64,000 nucleotides of DNA from Betaproteobacteria bacterium (GTDB lineage: Bacteria > Pseudomonadota > Gammaproteobacteria > Burkholderiales > Ga0077523): assembly GCA_016125475.1 (NCBI GenBank), contig WGLR01000010.1, positions 62,001 through 126,000 on the forward strand, written 5' to 3'. This document shows, piece after piece, positions 1 through 8,798 of this stretch (positions within the stretch are counted from its first letter, which is position 1; the number at the start of each line of letters is the position of its first letter). Under the pieces are notes generated by a model. The model was given only the letters and a program-made list of their open reading frames with translations, had not been told where the DNA came from and searched no databases. Both the position numbers and the translations under genes were made by a program.

Positions 1-414
1 GATGCGCTCTTCCTCGCGCTGGCACGCCGACAGTTCGGCACCGACGTGCTCTTCGCGTTCACGAGCGCCCCCGGAACGGGCGAGGCACCCGTCAGGGGAC
101 TCGAGCGCCTGCACCGAGTCCCACCGGATCTTGCCGATGCGTGGTGGGACACGCTGAGCGCCGCGCCGGCCATCGCGGTGTTCGACTCGGACGGACATCC
201 CGCGTTCCTCGGATCCTACTCGAGTGGACCGGAATGCAGCGCCGCGCGCGGCGGGCCGGTAGAAGCCGCACTGGCGGTCATCGACGGAGATCACCCGGAC
301 GGTGTGAATCCGGACCGCATCCCTGCCGGGCCGGTAGCGGGCTGCGTCTGCCGACGCAGGCCACGTCCGCACGGGCAGTCCGACGCCGGGCGTCCGCCTG
401 CCGCGGCGCGCTGA
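1..414 (+). CDS. C-terminal part of a DUF6436-like protein (5' end outside window)
   Basis: The reading frame is open from the first base, so this is the tail of a gene that begins upstream. The visible 137 residues contain a short thioredoxin-like segment: an FDSDG strand, then GSYSSGPEC, and near the end a GCVC pair. This pattern recalls the DUF6436 family, whose members carry a YSSG-x-C motif and end in a GC-x-C stretch. The assignment is from memory of the family pattern and is tentative. The stop lies 20 bases before the convergent stop of the acetoacetyl-CoA synthetase gene. The role is unknown; a thiol-based periplasmic function is only a guess. Confidence 0.5.
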   Translation, partial: DALFLALARRQFGTDVLFAFTSAPGTGEAPVRGLERLHRVPPDLADAWWDTLSAAPAIAVFDSDGHPAFLGSYSSGPECSAARGGPVEAALAVIDGDHPDGVNPDRIPAGPVAGCVCRRRPRPHGQSDAGRPPAAAR

Positions 415-434
415 CGCGCGCCCCTCGATCACGA

Positions 435-2387
435 TTACTTCGCGAGTTCCGGAAGGTCCCGGAACAGTTCCAGGGCCTCGGGATTCGCCAGGGCTTCCTT
501 GTTCTTCACGGGACGACCGTGCACGACGTCGCGCACCGCGAGTTCGACGATCTTGCCGCTCTTGGTGCGCGGAATGTCCGCGACCGCGACGATGCGATCC
601 GGCACGTGGCGCGGCGTGGTGTTGCTGCGGATCTGCTCCTTGATGCGCTTGACGAGGGAATCGTCCAGTGAAGCGCCGTCGCGCAGGCGCACGAACAGCA
701 CGACGCGCACGTCGTTGTTCCAGTCCTGCCCGATCACGAGGCTCTCGACCACCTCGTCCAGTCTCTCCACCTGCCGGTAGATCTCGGCGGTGCCGATGCG
801 CACGCCGCCGGGATTGAGCACAGCATCGGAGCGCCCGTAGATCACGCACGTGCCATGGTCCGTGATCTCCATGTAGTCACCGTGGCACCAGACGTTCGGG
901 AACCGCTCGAAGTAGGCCGCGCGGTACTTCGCGCCGTCGGTGTCGTTCCAGAAGCAGACGGGCATGCACGGGAACGGGGCGGTACAGACGAGTTCTCCCT
1001 TCTCGCCGATCACGGGCTGCCCGTTCTCGTCGTAGACCTCCACCTTCATCCCGAGGCCCCGGCACTGGATCTCGCCGCGCCAGACCGGCACCCACGGGCT
1101 GCCCAGCACGAAACACGACACGATGTCGGTGCCGCCCGAGATGGACGAGAGCAGGAGGTCCTGTTTCACGTTCGTGTAGACGTAGTCGTAACCTTCCGCG
1201 ACGAGAGGACTCCCGGTGGATGTCATCGTCGTGAGCGCGGAGAGGTCGTGCGTGTCGGCCGGGCGCAGCTTGAGCTTGTTGATCGCGTCGATGTACTTCG
1301 CGGACGTGCCGAACACGGTCATGCGTTCCTGCTGCGCATAGTCCCAGAGCACGTTCGCCCCCGGATAGAACGGCGATCCGTCGTAGAGCAGCAACGTGGC
1401 GCCGCTGCCGAGGCCGGACGCGAGCCAGTTCCACATCATCCAGCCGCAGGTCGTGAAGTAGAAGAGCCGGTCGCCGGGCTTGATGTCCGTCTGCAGCTGA
1501 TGTTCCTTCAGATGCTGCAGCAGCGTCCCCCCCTGGCCGTGGACGATGCATTTCGGCACGCCCGTGGTGCCGGAGGAGTAGAGGATGAACAGCGGATGAT
1601 CGAAGGGCAGGCGTTCGAACGCGATGTCGTCGGGCGCGAACGGCGCCAGGAAGTCCGCGAGCGTCACGGCGCGCAGAATGGCCGAGACGTCGAAGGTCTC
1701 GCGCAGGTACGGTATCACCGCGACCTGGCGCACGGACGGCAGCGCCGCTGCGATGTCCGCCAGTTTCGGCAGCACGTCGATCTGCTTTCCGCCGTACCAG
1801 TAGCCGTCGACGCTGAGGAGGATCGTGGGCTCGATCTGGCCGAACCTGTCCAGCACCCCCTGCACCCCGAAGTCCGGCGAACACGACGACCAGATGGCGC
1901 CGAGGCTCGACGTCGCGAGCATCCCGATGATCGCCTCCGGCATGTTGGAAACGATGGCCGCGACACGGTCACCCGGTTTCACGCCGGCCGCGCGCATGGC
2001 CTGCGCGAGTCGGGAGACGGTGTCGTAGACCTCGCGGAAGCTGAGCCGACGCTGGACCTTGTTCTCGCCGCGGAACACCATGGCCTCGTCGTCGTCGCGG
2101 CGACGCAGCATGTTCTCGGCGTAGTTGAGGCGGGCATCGGGAAACCACCGCGCGCCGGGCATCCGGTCGCCGTCCACGAGCACGCGCTCGCCACGCGTTT
2201 CCGCCACGACGCCGCAGAAGTCCCACAGCGCGCACCAGAAGCGCTCGGGCTCGCGCACGGACCAGTCGTAGAGGGCGGCATAGTCCGTGAAACGGTTTCC
2301 CGTCTGACGGGCGACGAGATCGCAGAATGCGGCGAGGTTGGCCCGTGCCTTGCGCTCGGGCGAGGGGGTCCAGATCGGATCAGTCAC
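435..2387 (-). CDS. aacS: Acetoacetate--CoA ligase (acetoacetyl-CoA synthetase)
   Basis: This 650-residue protein activates acetoacetate to acetoacetyl-CoA with ATP, feeding ketone bodies or polyhydroxybutyrate breakdown products into central metabolism. It is a full-length ANL-superfamily enzyme. The AMP-binding P-loop ([10 protein letters not shown]) is at about residues 270-279. The C-terminal domain ends with the catalytic-lysine motif RTKSGK at about 607-612. The N-terminus ([14 protein letters not shown]) and the [17 protein letters not shown] segment are characteristic of acetoacetyl-CoA synthetases rather than acetyl-CoA synthetases. It stands alone on the minus strand, with about 130 bp between its start and the end of folE. 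Confidence 0.93.
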   Translation of the reverse strand: MTDPIWTPSPERKARANLAAFCDLVARQTGNRFTDYAALYDWSVREPERFWCALWDFCGVVAETRGERVLVDGDRMPGARWFPDARLNYAENMLRRRDDDEAMVFRGENKVQRRLSFREVYDTVSRLAQAMRAAGVKPGDRVAAIVSNMPEAIIGMLATSSLGAIWSSCSPDFGVQGVLDRFGQIEPTILLSVDGYWYGGKQIDVLPKLADIAAALPSVRQVAVIPYLRETFDVSAILRAVTLADFLAPFAPDDIAFERLPFDHPLFILYSSGTTGVPKCIVHGQGGTLLQHLKEHQLQTDIKPGDRLFYFTTCGWMMWNWLASGLGSGATLLLYDGSPFYPGANVLWDYAQQERMTVFGTSAKYIDAINKLKLRPADTHDLSALTTMTSTGSPLVAEGYDYVYTNVKQDLLLSSISGGTDIVSCFVLGSPWVPVWRGEIQCRGLGMKVEVYDENGQPVIGEKGELVCTAPFPCMPVCFWNDTDGAKYRAAYFERFPNVWCHGDYMEITDHGTCVIYGRSDAVLNPGGVRIGTAEIYRQVERLDEVVESLVIGQDWNNDVRVVLFVRLRDGASLDDSLVKRIKEQIRSNTTPRHVPDRIVAVADIPRTKSGKIVELAVRDVVHGRPVKNKEALANPEALELFRDLPELAK

Positions 2388-2518
2388 GAATTCACTCCGG
2401 AAGCGTCACTCTGGGCCGCCGTCCGACGGCCGAAACGGCGATGTTATCGCACCGCAGCACGGTGTCGACATGCAGACCGGACGGTGCGGGGGATCACGCG
2501 GCGGTGCCTCCGCACGGA

Positions 2519-3229
2519 TCAGCGGCGCAGCAGCTGGAGGAATTCCTTGCGGAGCTCGGCATTCTTCAGGAAGGCGCCGCGCATCACGCTGCTCGTCATC
2601 TGGGATTCGTCCTTCACGCCACGCCACTGCATGCAGAAGTGGTCCGCCTCGAGCACGAGGGCCAGACCGTCGGGCTTCAGGCGGTTTTCCAGGAGGTCCG
2701 CGAGCTGCATGGCCGCTTCTTCCTGGATCTGGGGCCGGGTCATGATCCACTCGGCGAGCCGGGAGTACTTCGACAGGCCGATCAGATTCGAGTGCTCGCT
2801 CGGCAGCACGCCGATCCAGAGCTTGCCGACGATCGGGACCATGTGATGCGAGCAGGCGCTGCGCACGGTGATGGGGCCGACGATCATCAGCTCGTTCACG
2901 CGCTCGATGTTCGGGAATTCCGCGACACGCGGAATCGGGTGGTACCGACCCTGGAACACCTCGCGCACGAACATGCGGGCCACGCGCCGCGCCGTTCCGC
3001 GCGTGTTGTGATCGCTGTCGGTGTCGATGACGAGCGCGTGCAGGAGAGACTGCACCGCACCTGCCACCTCGTCTTCGAGGGCGTCGAGTTCCTCCGGGCC
3101 TTCGATGAACTCCGCGAGGTTGTCGTTCGCGTGGAAACGCCTGCCGGCGGCCTGGACGCGGCGGCGGATGCGCTCCGATGCGCTCCCGTCCTCGCGGGGA
3201 TCGTCACCGGTCTTGCCTGGACTGCTCAC
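2519..3229 (-). CDS. folE: GTP cyclohydrolase I
   Basis: Converts GTP to 7,8-dihydroneopterin triphosphate, the first step of folate and pterin synthesis. The 236-residue protein has the zinc and active-site sequence SACSHHMVP and the second cysteine in ADHFCMQWRG, as expected for type I FolE. The family also shows in the LIGLSKYSRL and QVRCS-type core strands. A longer frame runs upstream to 3574, but those residues are arginine-rich and look non-coding. The GTG at 3229 gives a family-like length, so it was chosen. The gene is divergent from the DUF429 gene. Confidence 0.9.
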   Translation of the reverse strand: MSSPGKTGDDPREDGSASERIRRRVQAAGRRFHANDNLAEFIEGPEELDALEDEVAGAVQSLLHALVIDTDSDHNTRGTARRVARMFVREVFQGRYHPIPRVAEFPNIERVNELMIVGPITVRSACSHHMVPIVGKLWIGVLPSEHSNLIGLSKYSRLAEWIMTRPQIQEEAAMQLADLLENRLKPDGLALVLEADHFCMQWRGVKDESQMTSSVMRGAFLKNAELRKEFLQLLRR

Positions 3230-3423
3230 GTTCTGGATGCTCCGGGCTCGCCCCGGCTCGGGACGGCGCCATGTTTCAGGAAGGGCAAGACTATAGGCCG
3301 ACCGGAGGATTTGCGCCAATGCTCGCGGCGGACTTGCGGCCCGGATCGCGCGCGGATAGGGTCGGGCCTTCCCGTCAGCGGCCTTCTCGTCGCGACGTCG
3401 AGAGCGGATGCCACGCCCCACCG

Positions 3424-4188
3424 ATGAGCGCACAGTTCGACACCTACGTCGGCATCGACTACTCGGGCGCCGAGACGCCCGAACGGCCCCTCGCGGGCCT
3501 CCAGGTCTATGCGGCGAGCCCGCCGGACGGTCCGGAACGCCTGGCGCCTCCGTCCGCGCGCCGTCACTGGTCACGGCACGTTCTCGCTCTCTGGCTGCGC
3601 GACGAGATCAATTCCGCGCGCACGGTGCTCGTGGGCATCGATCACGGCTTCTCCTTTCCCGAGGACTATTTCACGCGCCACGGGCTCGACTCGTGGCCTG
3701 CCTTTCTGGAGGACTTCGCGCGGCACTGGCCGACCGACGAGCCCGGTCGTCGTGTCGATCACCTGCGGGCAGGGGCGACGCGCACGGGTACAGCCAGCGA
3801 GCTGCGACTGTGCGAGAGATGGACATCCTCGGCGAAGAGCGTGTTCCAGTTCGACATGCAGGGTTCGGTCGCGAAATCCACCCACGCGGGCCTGCCCTGG
3901 CTCCGGTGGCTGCGCGAGTCGTGCGGAGACCGGCTGTTCTTCTGGCCGTTCGACGGCTGGCTGCCGCCCCCCGGCATGTCGGTCATCGCGGAAGTCTATC
4001 CGTCGCTGTTCCGGAACCGCTATCCGCGCGAGGGACGTTCGGTGGACGAGCAGGACGCCTACGCGGTCGCGAGGTGGCTTTCCGAGATCGTCGCGCGCGA
4101 CGCCGCGGAGCGCTACTTCAATCCGCCCCTCACCCTCGCGGAGCGCCGGCTCGCCGCGCTCGAGGGCTGGATTCTCGGGGTGAACTGA
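3424..4188 (+). CDS. DUF429-like predicted RNase H-fold protein
   Basis: A 254-residue cytoplasmic protein that starts with an acidic-residue strand, YVGIDYSGAETP, followed by VLVGIDHGFSFPEDYF. It has a later conserved IAEVYPSLFR and a DEQDAYAVARWLSE helix. These elements match the DUF429 group of predicted nucleases with an RNase H-like fold, in which the early GID and later D residues would bind metal. The substrate is unknown. The ATG at 3424 was chosen because the upstream part of the frame (from 3178) overlaps folE and lacks conserved features. The gene is divergent from folE with about 190 bp between starts. Confidence 0.7.
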   Translation: MSAQFDTYVGIDYSGAETPERPLAGLQVYAASPPDGPERLAPPSARRHWSRHVLALWLRDEINSARTVLVGIDHGFSFPEDYFTRHGLDSWPAFLEDFARHWPTDEPGRRVDHLRAGATRTGTASELRLCERWTSSAKSVFQFDMQGSVAKSTHAGLPWLRWLRESCGDRLFFWPFDGWLPPPGMSVIAEVYPSLFRNRYPREGRSVDEQDAYAVARWLSEIVARDAAERYFNPPLTLAERRLAALEGWILGVN

Positions 4189-4245
4189 TTCGGGGGCGGT
4201 GGGGCCGCGCCCGGCACGAGGCGCCATGCAACCTCATCCCGGTGA

Positions 4246-4265
4246 AACGATATGCTGATATCGTT
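4246..4265. promoter_or_regulatory. Perfect 8-bp inverted repeat, candidate operator
   Basis: AACGATAT and ATATCGTT are separated by four bases, about 65 bp upstream of the GlcG/HbpS-like gene start. The symmetry and position fit a dimeric repressor site near a promoter. The regulator is not identified. Confidence 0.4.
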
Positions 4266-4270
4266 GTCAC

Positions 4271-4303
4271 TCGAAACGCGTCGTCACCATGCCGGCGTTT
4301 CGA
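4271..4303. promoter_or_regulatory. Second inverted repeat, 9-bp arms
   Basis: TCGAAACGC (4271-4279) is perfectly complementary to GCGTTTCGA (4295-4303) with a 15-base spacer, 26 bp before the GlcG/HbpS-like start codon. It could be an operator or a leader hairpin. It lies immediately after the first dyad at 4246-4265. Confidence 0.35.
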
Positions 4304-4328
4304 ATCACTGATATCAAGGAGATGGATC

Positions 4329-4808
4329 ATGAAAGCAAGCGTCCTGACCGCGGCACTCACGGCCGCCGCCATCTGTGCAGCACCTGCCTTCGCTCAGGAG
4401 AAGAAGACCGTCCTCTCGCTGGATACCGCCAAGAAGATGGCGGCCGCGTGCGTGAAGCTCGCGACCGAGCAGGGGTGGAAGATGAACATCGCGATTCTCG
4501 ACGACGGTGGCAACCTGAAGTACTTCGAGCGCATGGACGGTGCGTACCGGGGGAGCATCGAGATCGCGCAGCTCAAGGCCAACACCTCCACCATGTTCCC
4601 GATGTCCACCAAGCAGGTGGGCGACATCACCCAGCGCGTGCCGGGCATCGTCTACGTCCCGGGTGTCGTGACGTTCGAAGGCGGTCTGCCCATCATGACG
4701 GGCGCCGGGGAGCACATCGGCGCCATCGGCGTGAGCGGTGCGAGGTCCGAACAGGACGGCATGTGTGCGCAGGCCGGCGTCGACGCCGTGAAGGATCTGC
4801 TGAAGTAA
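4329..4808 (+). CDS. Secreted GlcG/HbpS-family (DUF336) protein
   Basis: A 159-residue protein with a clear Sec signal peptide: MKAS, a hydrophobic core, then APAFAQ with cleavage around residue 22. The mature part has the family signature in which a strand (IAILDDGGNL) is followed by FERMDGAYRGSIEIAQLKA. It also has GGLPIMTGAGEHIGAIGVSGA and a C-terminal QDGMCAQAGVDA helix. HbpS-type members bind haem, but other members have different or unknown ligands, so haem binding here is only possible. A strong AAGGAG ribosome site precedes the ATG. Two inverted repeats lie directly upstream, and a terminator-like hairpin follows the stop. Confidence 0.85.
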   Translation: MKASVLTAALTAAAICAAPAFAQEKKTVLSLDTAKKMAAACVKLATEQGWKMNIAILDDGGNLKYFERMDGAYRGSIEIAQLKANTSTMFPMSTKQVGDITQRVPGIVYVPGVVTFEGGLPIMTGAGEHIGAIGVSGARSEQDGMCAQAGVDAVKDLLK

Positions 4809-4825
4809 CGCCTGTCCGTACCGGT

Positions 4826-4859
4826 GCTTTCCCGGGCGTCCGGCGACGCCCCGGGAAGC
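4826..4859. terminator. Bidirectional terminator-like hairpin between convergent genes
   Basis: Arms of 15 bases (4826-4840 and 4845-4859) with one G-U pair and one mismatch surround a four-base loop, CGGC. It lies between the stop of the GlcG/HbpS-like gene and the stop of apt, where a shared terminator is expected. There is no long T-run. Confidence 0.5.
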
Positions 4860-4882
4860 GCCTCCGTGCGATCCCGTCGGGA

Positions 4883-5410
4883 TCAGTGCCCGCCGAACTC
4901 GACGACGGAATGGACCGGAAGACCGATCGCGTCCAGCCTTTTCCTGCCCGCCAGTTCCGGAAGTTCCACGACGAAGGCGGCTTCCACCACATCCGCGCCG
5001 ACCGAACGCATCAGCACTGCCGAGGCCTCGGCCGTTCCGCCGGTCGCGATCAGATCGTCCACGAGCAGCACCCGCTCGCCGGATCGCAGGGCATCGAGAT
5101 GCATTTCGACACGGTCGGTGCCATATTCGAGTGCGTAGTCCTGGCCGACCGTGGAACCCGGCAGCTTGCCACGCTTGCGGATCGGGACGAATCCGGCGCC
5201 CAGTGCGATGGCGAGAGGCGCCGCGAACACGAAGCCCCGGGACTCGATGCCTGCAACCGTGTCGATCCCGTGCGCACGGTAGCGCTCGACCAGAAGTCCG
5301 ACGACGTGCCCGAATCCTGCGGGATCCTTGAGCAGCGTCGTGATGTCGCGAAACAGGATGCCGGGGCGCGGATAGTCCGGAATCGTGCGGATCAGGGCGG
5401 CGATGTCCAT
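4883..5410 (-). CDS. apt: Adenine phosphoribosyltransferase
   Basis: Salvages adenine to AMP with PRPP. The 175-residue length is typical. It starts with the family N-terminus DIAALIRTIPDYPRPGILFRDIT and has the PRPP-binding loop VLLVDDLIATGGTA at about residues 115-128. The ESRGF strand that contacts adenine is present. The start ATG (5410) is only 4 bp after the stop of the M48 peptidase gene, so apt is probably last in a minus-strand unit with the peptidase and the AIM24-like gene. Confidence 0.95.
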   Translation of the reverse strand: MDIAALIRTIPDYPRPGILFRDITTLLKDPAGFGHVVGLLVERYRAHGIDTVAGIESRGFVFAAPLAIALGAGFVPIRKRGKLPGSTVGQDYALEYGTDRVEMHLDALRSGERVLLVDDLIATGGTAEASAVLMRSVGADVVEAAFVVELPELAGRKRLDAIGLPVHSVVEFGGH

Positions 5411-5414
5411 CGTC

Positions 5415-6494
5415 TCAGGACCCCTTGAGGCGCGGGTAGTCGTAGGGCAGGGGCGGAAACTTCACGCCGTCCGGGATCGAATTCTCGATCGCCTCGAAAC
5501 GGTCGTCGCTCGAGGGATGCGTCGACAGGAACTCGGGTACGCCCGGTCCGTCGCGCGAGAGCTTCCGGAAGAACGTCGCCATGCCGTGCGGGTCGATCTG
5601 GTTCGTGATGAGCCGCCTCACACCGAGCCGGTCCGCTTCCCACTCCTGCTGACGGGAGAACCGGAGCGAGCCCAGCTGCGTCGCCCATTGCGCCGCGAGC
5701 GATCCGCCCGTGTTCCCGAGCAGCAGCGACAGCGCGACGTGCCAGCCTGCCTGGTGCACGAGACCGCGCAGTCCGTGCCGGCGTTCGACGTGCTGGATCT
5801 CGTGCGCGAGCACGCCGGCGACTTCCTCTGCGGAATCCGCCTGCGCGAGCAGCCCCGTGTTGAACACGACGAACCCGCCGGGCATCGCGAACGCGTTCAC
5901 GCTCGGGTCCAGCGCGACATGGAACTCGTAGGGATACTCCGAACCTCGTGTGAGGCGTGCACCGAGTTCACGGATCATCGGCAGCGCGGGATGGTCGTCG
6001 GCGAGATGCAGCGACGCCCGCTGCTGCGCGAACGCCTGACGTCCGAGGCTGATCTCCGTCTGTACGGGGATGCGGGCAACGGCCCAGTCGACGATGTGAT
6101 CCGAGTACGTGACGAACGTCGCGATCAGCAGGACGGGAAGCACCGCGACCAGTGCGATGACCCAGTTCGCGACGCGGCGCGTGGACCGCTGGGCGCCGCT
6201 CTGCTTCTCGCGGGCTCCGGTCGGCAGGTGTGCGAGCAACGCGCGCTGCGCCGAGGGATCCTCCACCGACAGCGTGTAGTCGCCCTGTGGCGTGGACCAC
6301 TCGATCAGCAGTTGCGTGTCGTTGAAGCCGCCGCGCCGCCATCTGAGCGCGGCCCAGCCGGGGACACGGATCACGCCGATGTCGGCCGACGGTTCGAGGC
6401 CGGCTGCAGAAGCGGCGAGCGTGATGGCCTGCCCGGTACGCGAGATGCCGGGCCCGTAGACACGGGCCGCGATGGCTGCCACGGATTCGCTCAC
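5415..6494 (-). CDS. Membrane-anchored M48-family metallopeptidase
   Basis: A 359-residue protein with an N-terminal soluble region (1-105), one membrane segment at about 108-130, then an M48 catalytic domain. The zinc motif HEIQH is at residues 231-235, and the third ligand lies in [10 protein letters not shown] near 282. [23 protein letters not shown] is the usual strand before the active-site helix. The family degrades misfolded or periplasmic proteins. The GTG at 6494 was chosen because it overlaps the stop of the AIM24-like gene as GTGA, implying coupled translation. The frame continues upstream, but only as arginine-rich shadow sequence. Confidence 0.85.
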   Translation of the reverse strand: MSESVAAIAARVYGPGISRTGQAITLAASAAGLEPSADIGVIRVPGWAALRWRRGGFNDTQLLIEWSTPQGDYTLSVEDPSAQRALLAHLPTGAREKQSGAQRSTRRVANWVIALVAVLPVLLIATFVTYSDHIVDWAVARIPVQTEISLGRQAFAQQRASLHLADDHPALPMIRELGARLTRGSEYPYEFHVALDPSVNAFAMPGGFVVFNTGLLAQADSAEEVAGVLAHEIQHVERRHGLRGLVHQAGWHVALSLLLGNTGGSLAAQWATQLGSLRFSRQQEWEADRLGVRRLITNQIDPHGMATFFRKLSRDGPGVPEFLSTHPSSDDRFEAIENSIPDGVKFPPLPYDYPRLKGS

Positions 6495-7297
6495 TCGTCG
6501 TCGCCGAACAGCCCGCCGATCGCGGCGCCGCCCAGCATGCCACCGAGCACCGAGCCTTCGCCCTGGGATCCCCCGCGCTGCGGCGCGGCGGCAAAGATCC
6601 GGCTCGCGAGTCGCGACAGGGGCAGGGTCTGGAGCCACACCGTGCCGGGCCCGCGCATGGTCGCGAAGAACAGGCCTTCTCCGCCGAACAGCGCGGTCTT
6701 GATCTTGCCCACGTACTCGATGTCGTAGTCCACCGTCGCCTGCATGCCGACGAGGCACCCGGTGTCCACCCGGATGAGTTCTCCGGGCGCGAGGTCGCGC
6801 TTCACGAGCGTGCCGCCGGCGTGTACGAACGCGAGGCCGTCGCCTTCCAGCTTCTCCATGATGAACCCTTCGCCACCGAAGAAGCCCGTGCCCAGTCGTC
6901 GCTGGAACGCGATGCCGATGGAGACGCCCCGCGCCGCGCACAGGAACGCGTCCTTCTGGCAGATGAACTGCCCGCCGAGCGAGGGCAGGTCGATCGGAAC
7001 GATCGATCCGGGGTAGGGCGCCGCGAACGCGACGCGCCGCTTCGACGCGGACTGGTTCGCGTAGATGGTCATGAAGAGCGATTCGCCGGTGAGCAGGCGT
7101 TTGCCTGCCCCGAGCAGCTTGCCGAAGAGGCCGCCCTGCTGGGAACCGTCCCCGAAGACGGTGTCCAGCGAGATCCCGTCCTCCATGTAGAACATGCTGC
7201 CGGCTTCGCCGACCGCGGCCTCGCCCGGGTCGAGTTCGACCTCGACGAACTGCATGTCCCTGCCGAAGATCTGATAGTCGATGACGTCTGCTGCCAT
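6491..7297 (-). CDS. AIM24/TIGR00266-family protein
   Basis: A 268-residue protein with the glycine-rich beta layout of the AIM24 family. Recognisable pieces are [10 protein letters not shown] near the start, the [14 protein letters not shown] segment, [22 protein letters not shown] in the middle, and a C-terminal glycine-rich tail that ends GGLFGDDE. The biochemical role of the bacterial family is not established. It is the first gene of a minus-strand unit that continues into the M48 peptidase and apt. The ATG at 7297 opens with [12 protein letters not shown]; longer upstream frame sequence is not conserved in character. Confidence 0.8.
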   Translation of the reverse strand: MAADVIDYQIFGRDMQFVEVELDPGEAAVGEAGSMFYMEDGISLDTVFGDGSQQGGLFGKLLGAGKRLLTGESLFMTIYANQSASKRRVAFAAPYPGSIVPIDLPSLGGQFICQKDAFLCAARGVSIGIAFQRRLGTGFFGGEGFIMEKLEGDGLAFVHAGGTLVKRDLAPGELIRVDTGCLVGMQATVDYDIEYVGKIKTALFGGEGLFFATMRGPGTVWLQTLPLSRLASRIFAAAPQRGGSQGEGSVLGGMLGGAAIGGLFGDDE

Positions 7298-7718
7298 GAG
7301 TGTGTTCGTCCAGTCTGGGAAGATGTGCGCGCAGCCGGCGGCGATCGGCCGCCCGCCGCTGCGAGATCCCCGATTATCGCAAACGCGCGCGGCGCGTCTG
7401 CCTGCGTGGAAGGACCGGCGACCGAAGCGGCTGCATCGGCTGTCGGCGCGGCTGACATCGGTGGCCTGCCACGTTTCTCCCGCCGCACGGCCGGGCGACG
7501 AAGCGCCCGCGCACGGAACGGTCGGGTAGCCTCCGGTGCTCCCGCTGCGCGAGTGCCGGGACCCGACGTAGCACCCACCGCGCCCGGTCCGGCAGACGCG
7601 GGAATCCGGCCTTGTGTCCGGGCAAATCCCGGCAGGAAAATTGCAGAAACGCGCGGCGAATGCCGGTTTCCACGCTCCCTGCTCGTCACGCGTCTCGAAC
7701 GGGAAGACGAAGAAGAAC
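7298..7718. other. Gene-free divergent region, 421 bp
   Basis: The region separates the minus-strand AIM24-like gene from the plus-strand lipoprotein gene. Open frames here are low-complexity GC-rich shadows. No promoter pair, RNA gene or repeat was clear enough to call. It presumably carries both divergent promoters. Confidence 0.5.
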
Positions 7719-8798
7719 ATGGATACGAATGGATGTCGCAATACCTTGCCCGGCGGGAGACCCGGGCCGCTGACCGTGCCAGATCGGAACGGAAGGCCGT
7801 CGCGCTGGACCGCGGCGTTGTTGTCGGTCGTCCTGATCGGCGGGTGCGGTCTCGTCGGTCCGAAGGCACCGCCACCGGTCGGGCCGCATCCGCTCGGTGA
7901 CACGTACGGGCAGTTCTACGACCTCGCGAAGTACGAGGCGTGCGTCAAGGTCGAACGGCGAAACACCTATTGCAATCGATTCCGGCTGAGGCGAGTGGAA
8001 AATCCGGAACTCTGGCCCTATCCGGACGTGCCGCCGATGAAATGGCCGGATCCGCCTGCCCGGAGCGTCTACAGGGAAGGAATGACGCCGGTCGAGTACT
8101 GGCGCGCGCTCTGCCGCGCCGAGGCGGGTGAGTTCATCTATCGCGCGGTCGACGACGTCGACGGCCTCTACCAGATCCGGCCGCGTCGTCACGAGAGCGA
8201 ATACGCGATGGTGGATCGCTACGTGGTCGAGGATCCATACGGGCACACGATCGGGGAGGAAGCTCCCGATCTGCCGTTCAACTACATCGCGCCCAAGTAC
8301 ATGTGGCCGAAAGATCTGCCACGGTATTCGTTCATTGAAAGTGCGCCGTCGGACGGAGCATCCGTGGTGATCTCGCCGGCCCGCGACGAATCGCTCAGCC
8401 AGCCCCCCGGTGCAGGAGAACGCTATCAGCGCTTCGTCGGCTTCGACCAGAAGGACTACGGCAGCATGCGGATGACGTGGGTGAAGTCCTTGCGCGCCAG
8501 ATTCGGGTTCACCTGGCGAGGCATTCGTCGGGCACATGATCGGGAAATGGGCATCGCTGGAGGGGAACTCGCGGTCGTCGACCTCGATACGAACGAGATA
8601 CTTGGGCTGCGAAGGGGCTTCATCCTTGGAGTGCCCCTTTCCAGCGGCGGTGTCAGCTGGGCAACCGGCAATGCCTGCCCTGACTACATGAGCATCGACG
8701 GGCCGGGAAAGCGGCTTAAGCGGAACAAGTACCACAACTTCGGCCTCTGGTTTCTGGTCAAGGTGGCCCGTCCGTCCGGCAGGACGTACGAGGAATGA
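7719..8798 (+). CDS. Large lipoprotein, partner gene of the giant lipase-RTX protein
   Basis: A 359-residue protein with a lipobox: after a basic N-terminus and a hydrophobic stretch ([13 protein letters not shown]), the cysteine at about residue 43 would be lipidated. The mature part has no recognised domain. It is rich in Tyr, Pro and Trp, with motifs such as [14 protein letters not shown] and a C-terminal [13 protein letters not shown] strand. Its stop overlaps the next gene's ATG as ATGA, so it is co-translated with the lipase-RTX gene. It may be a periplasm-facing immunity, chaperone or anchoring protein for that enzyme. This is inferred from gene order, not from sequence homology. Confidence 0.7.
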   Translation: MDTNGCRNTLPGGRPGPLTVPDRNGRPSRWTAALLSVVLIGGCGLVGPKAPPPVGPHPLGDTYGQFYDLAKYEACVKVERRNTYCNRFRLRRVENPELWPYPDVPPMKWPDPPARSVYREGMTPVEYWRALCRAEAGEFIYRAVDDVDGLYQIRPRRHESEYAMVDRYVVEDPYGHTIGEEAPDLPFNYIAPKYMWPKDLPRYSFIESAPSDGASVVISPARDESLSQPPGAGERYQRFVGFDQKDYGSMRMTWVKSLRARFGFTWRGIRRAHDREMGIAGGELAVVDLDTNEILGLRRGFILGVPLSSGGVSWATGNACPDYMSIDGPGKRLKRNKYHNFGLWFLVKVARPSGRTYEE

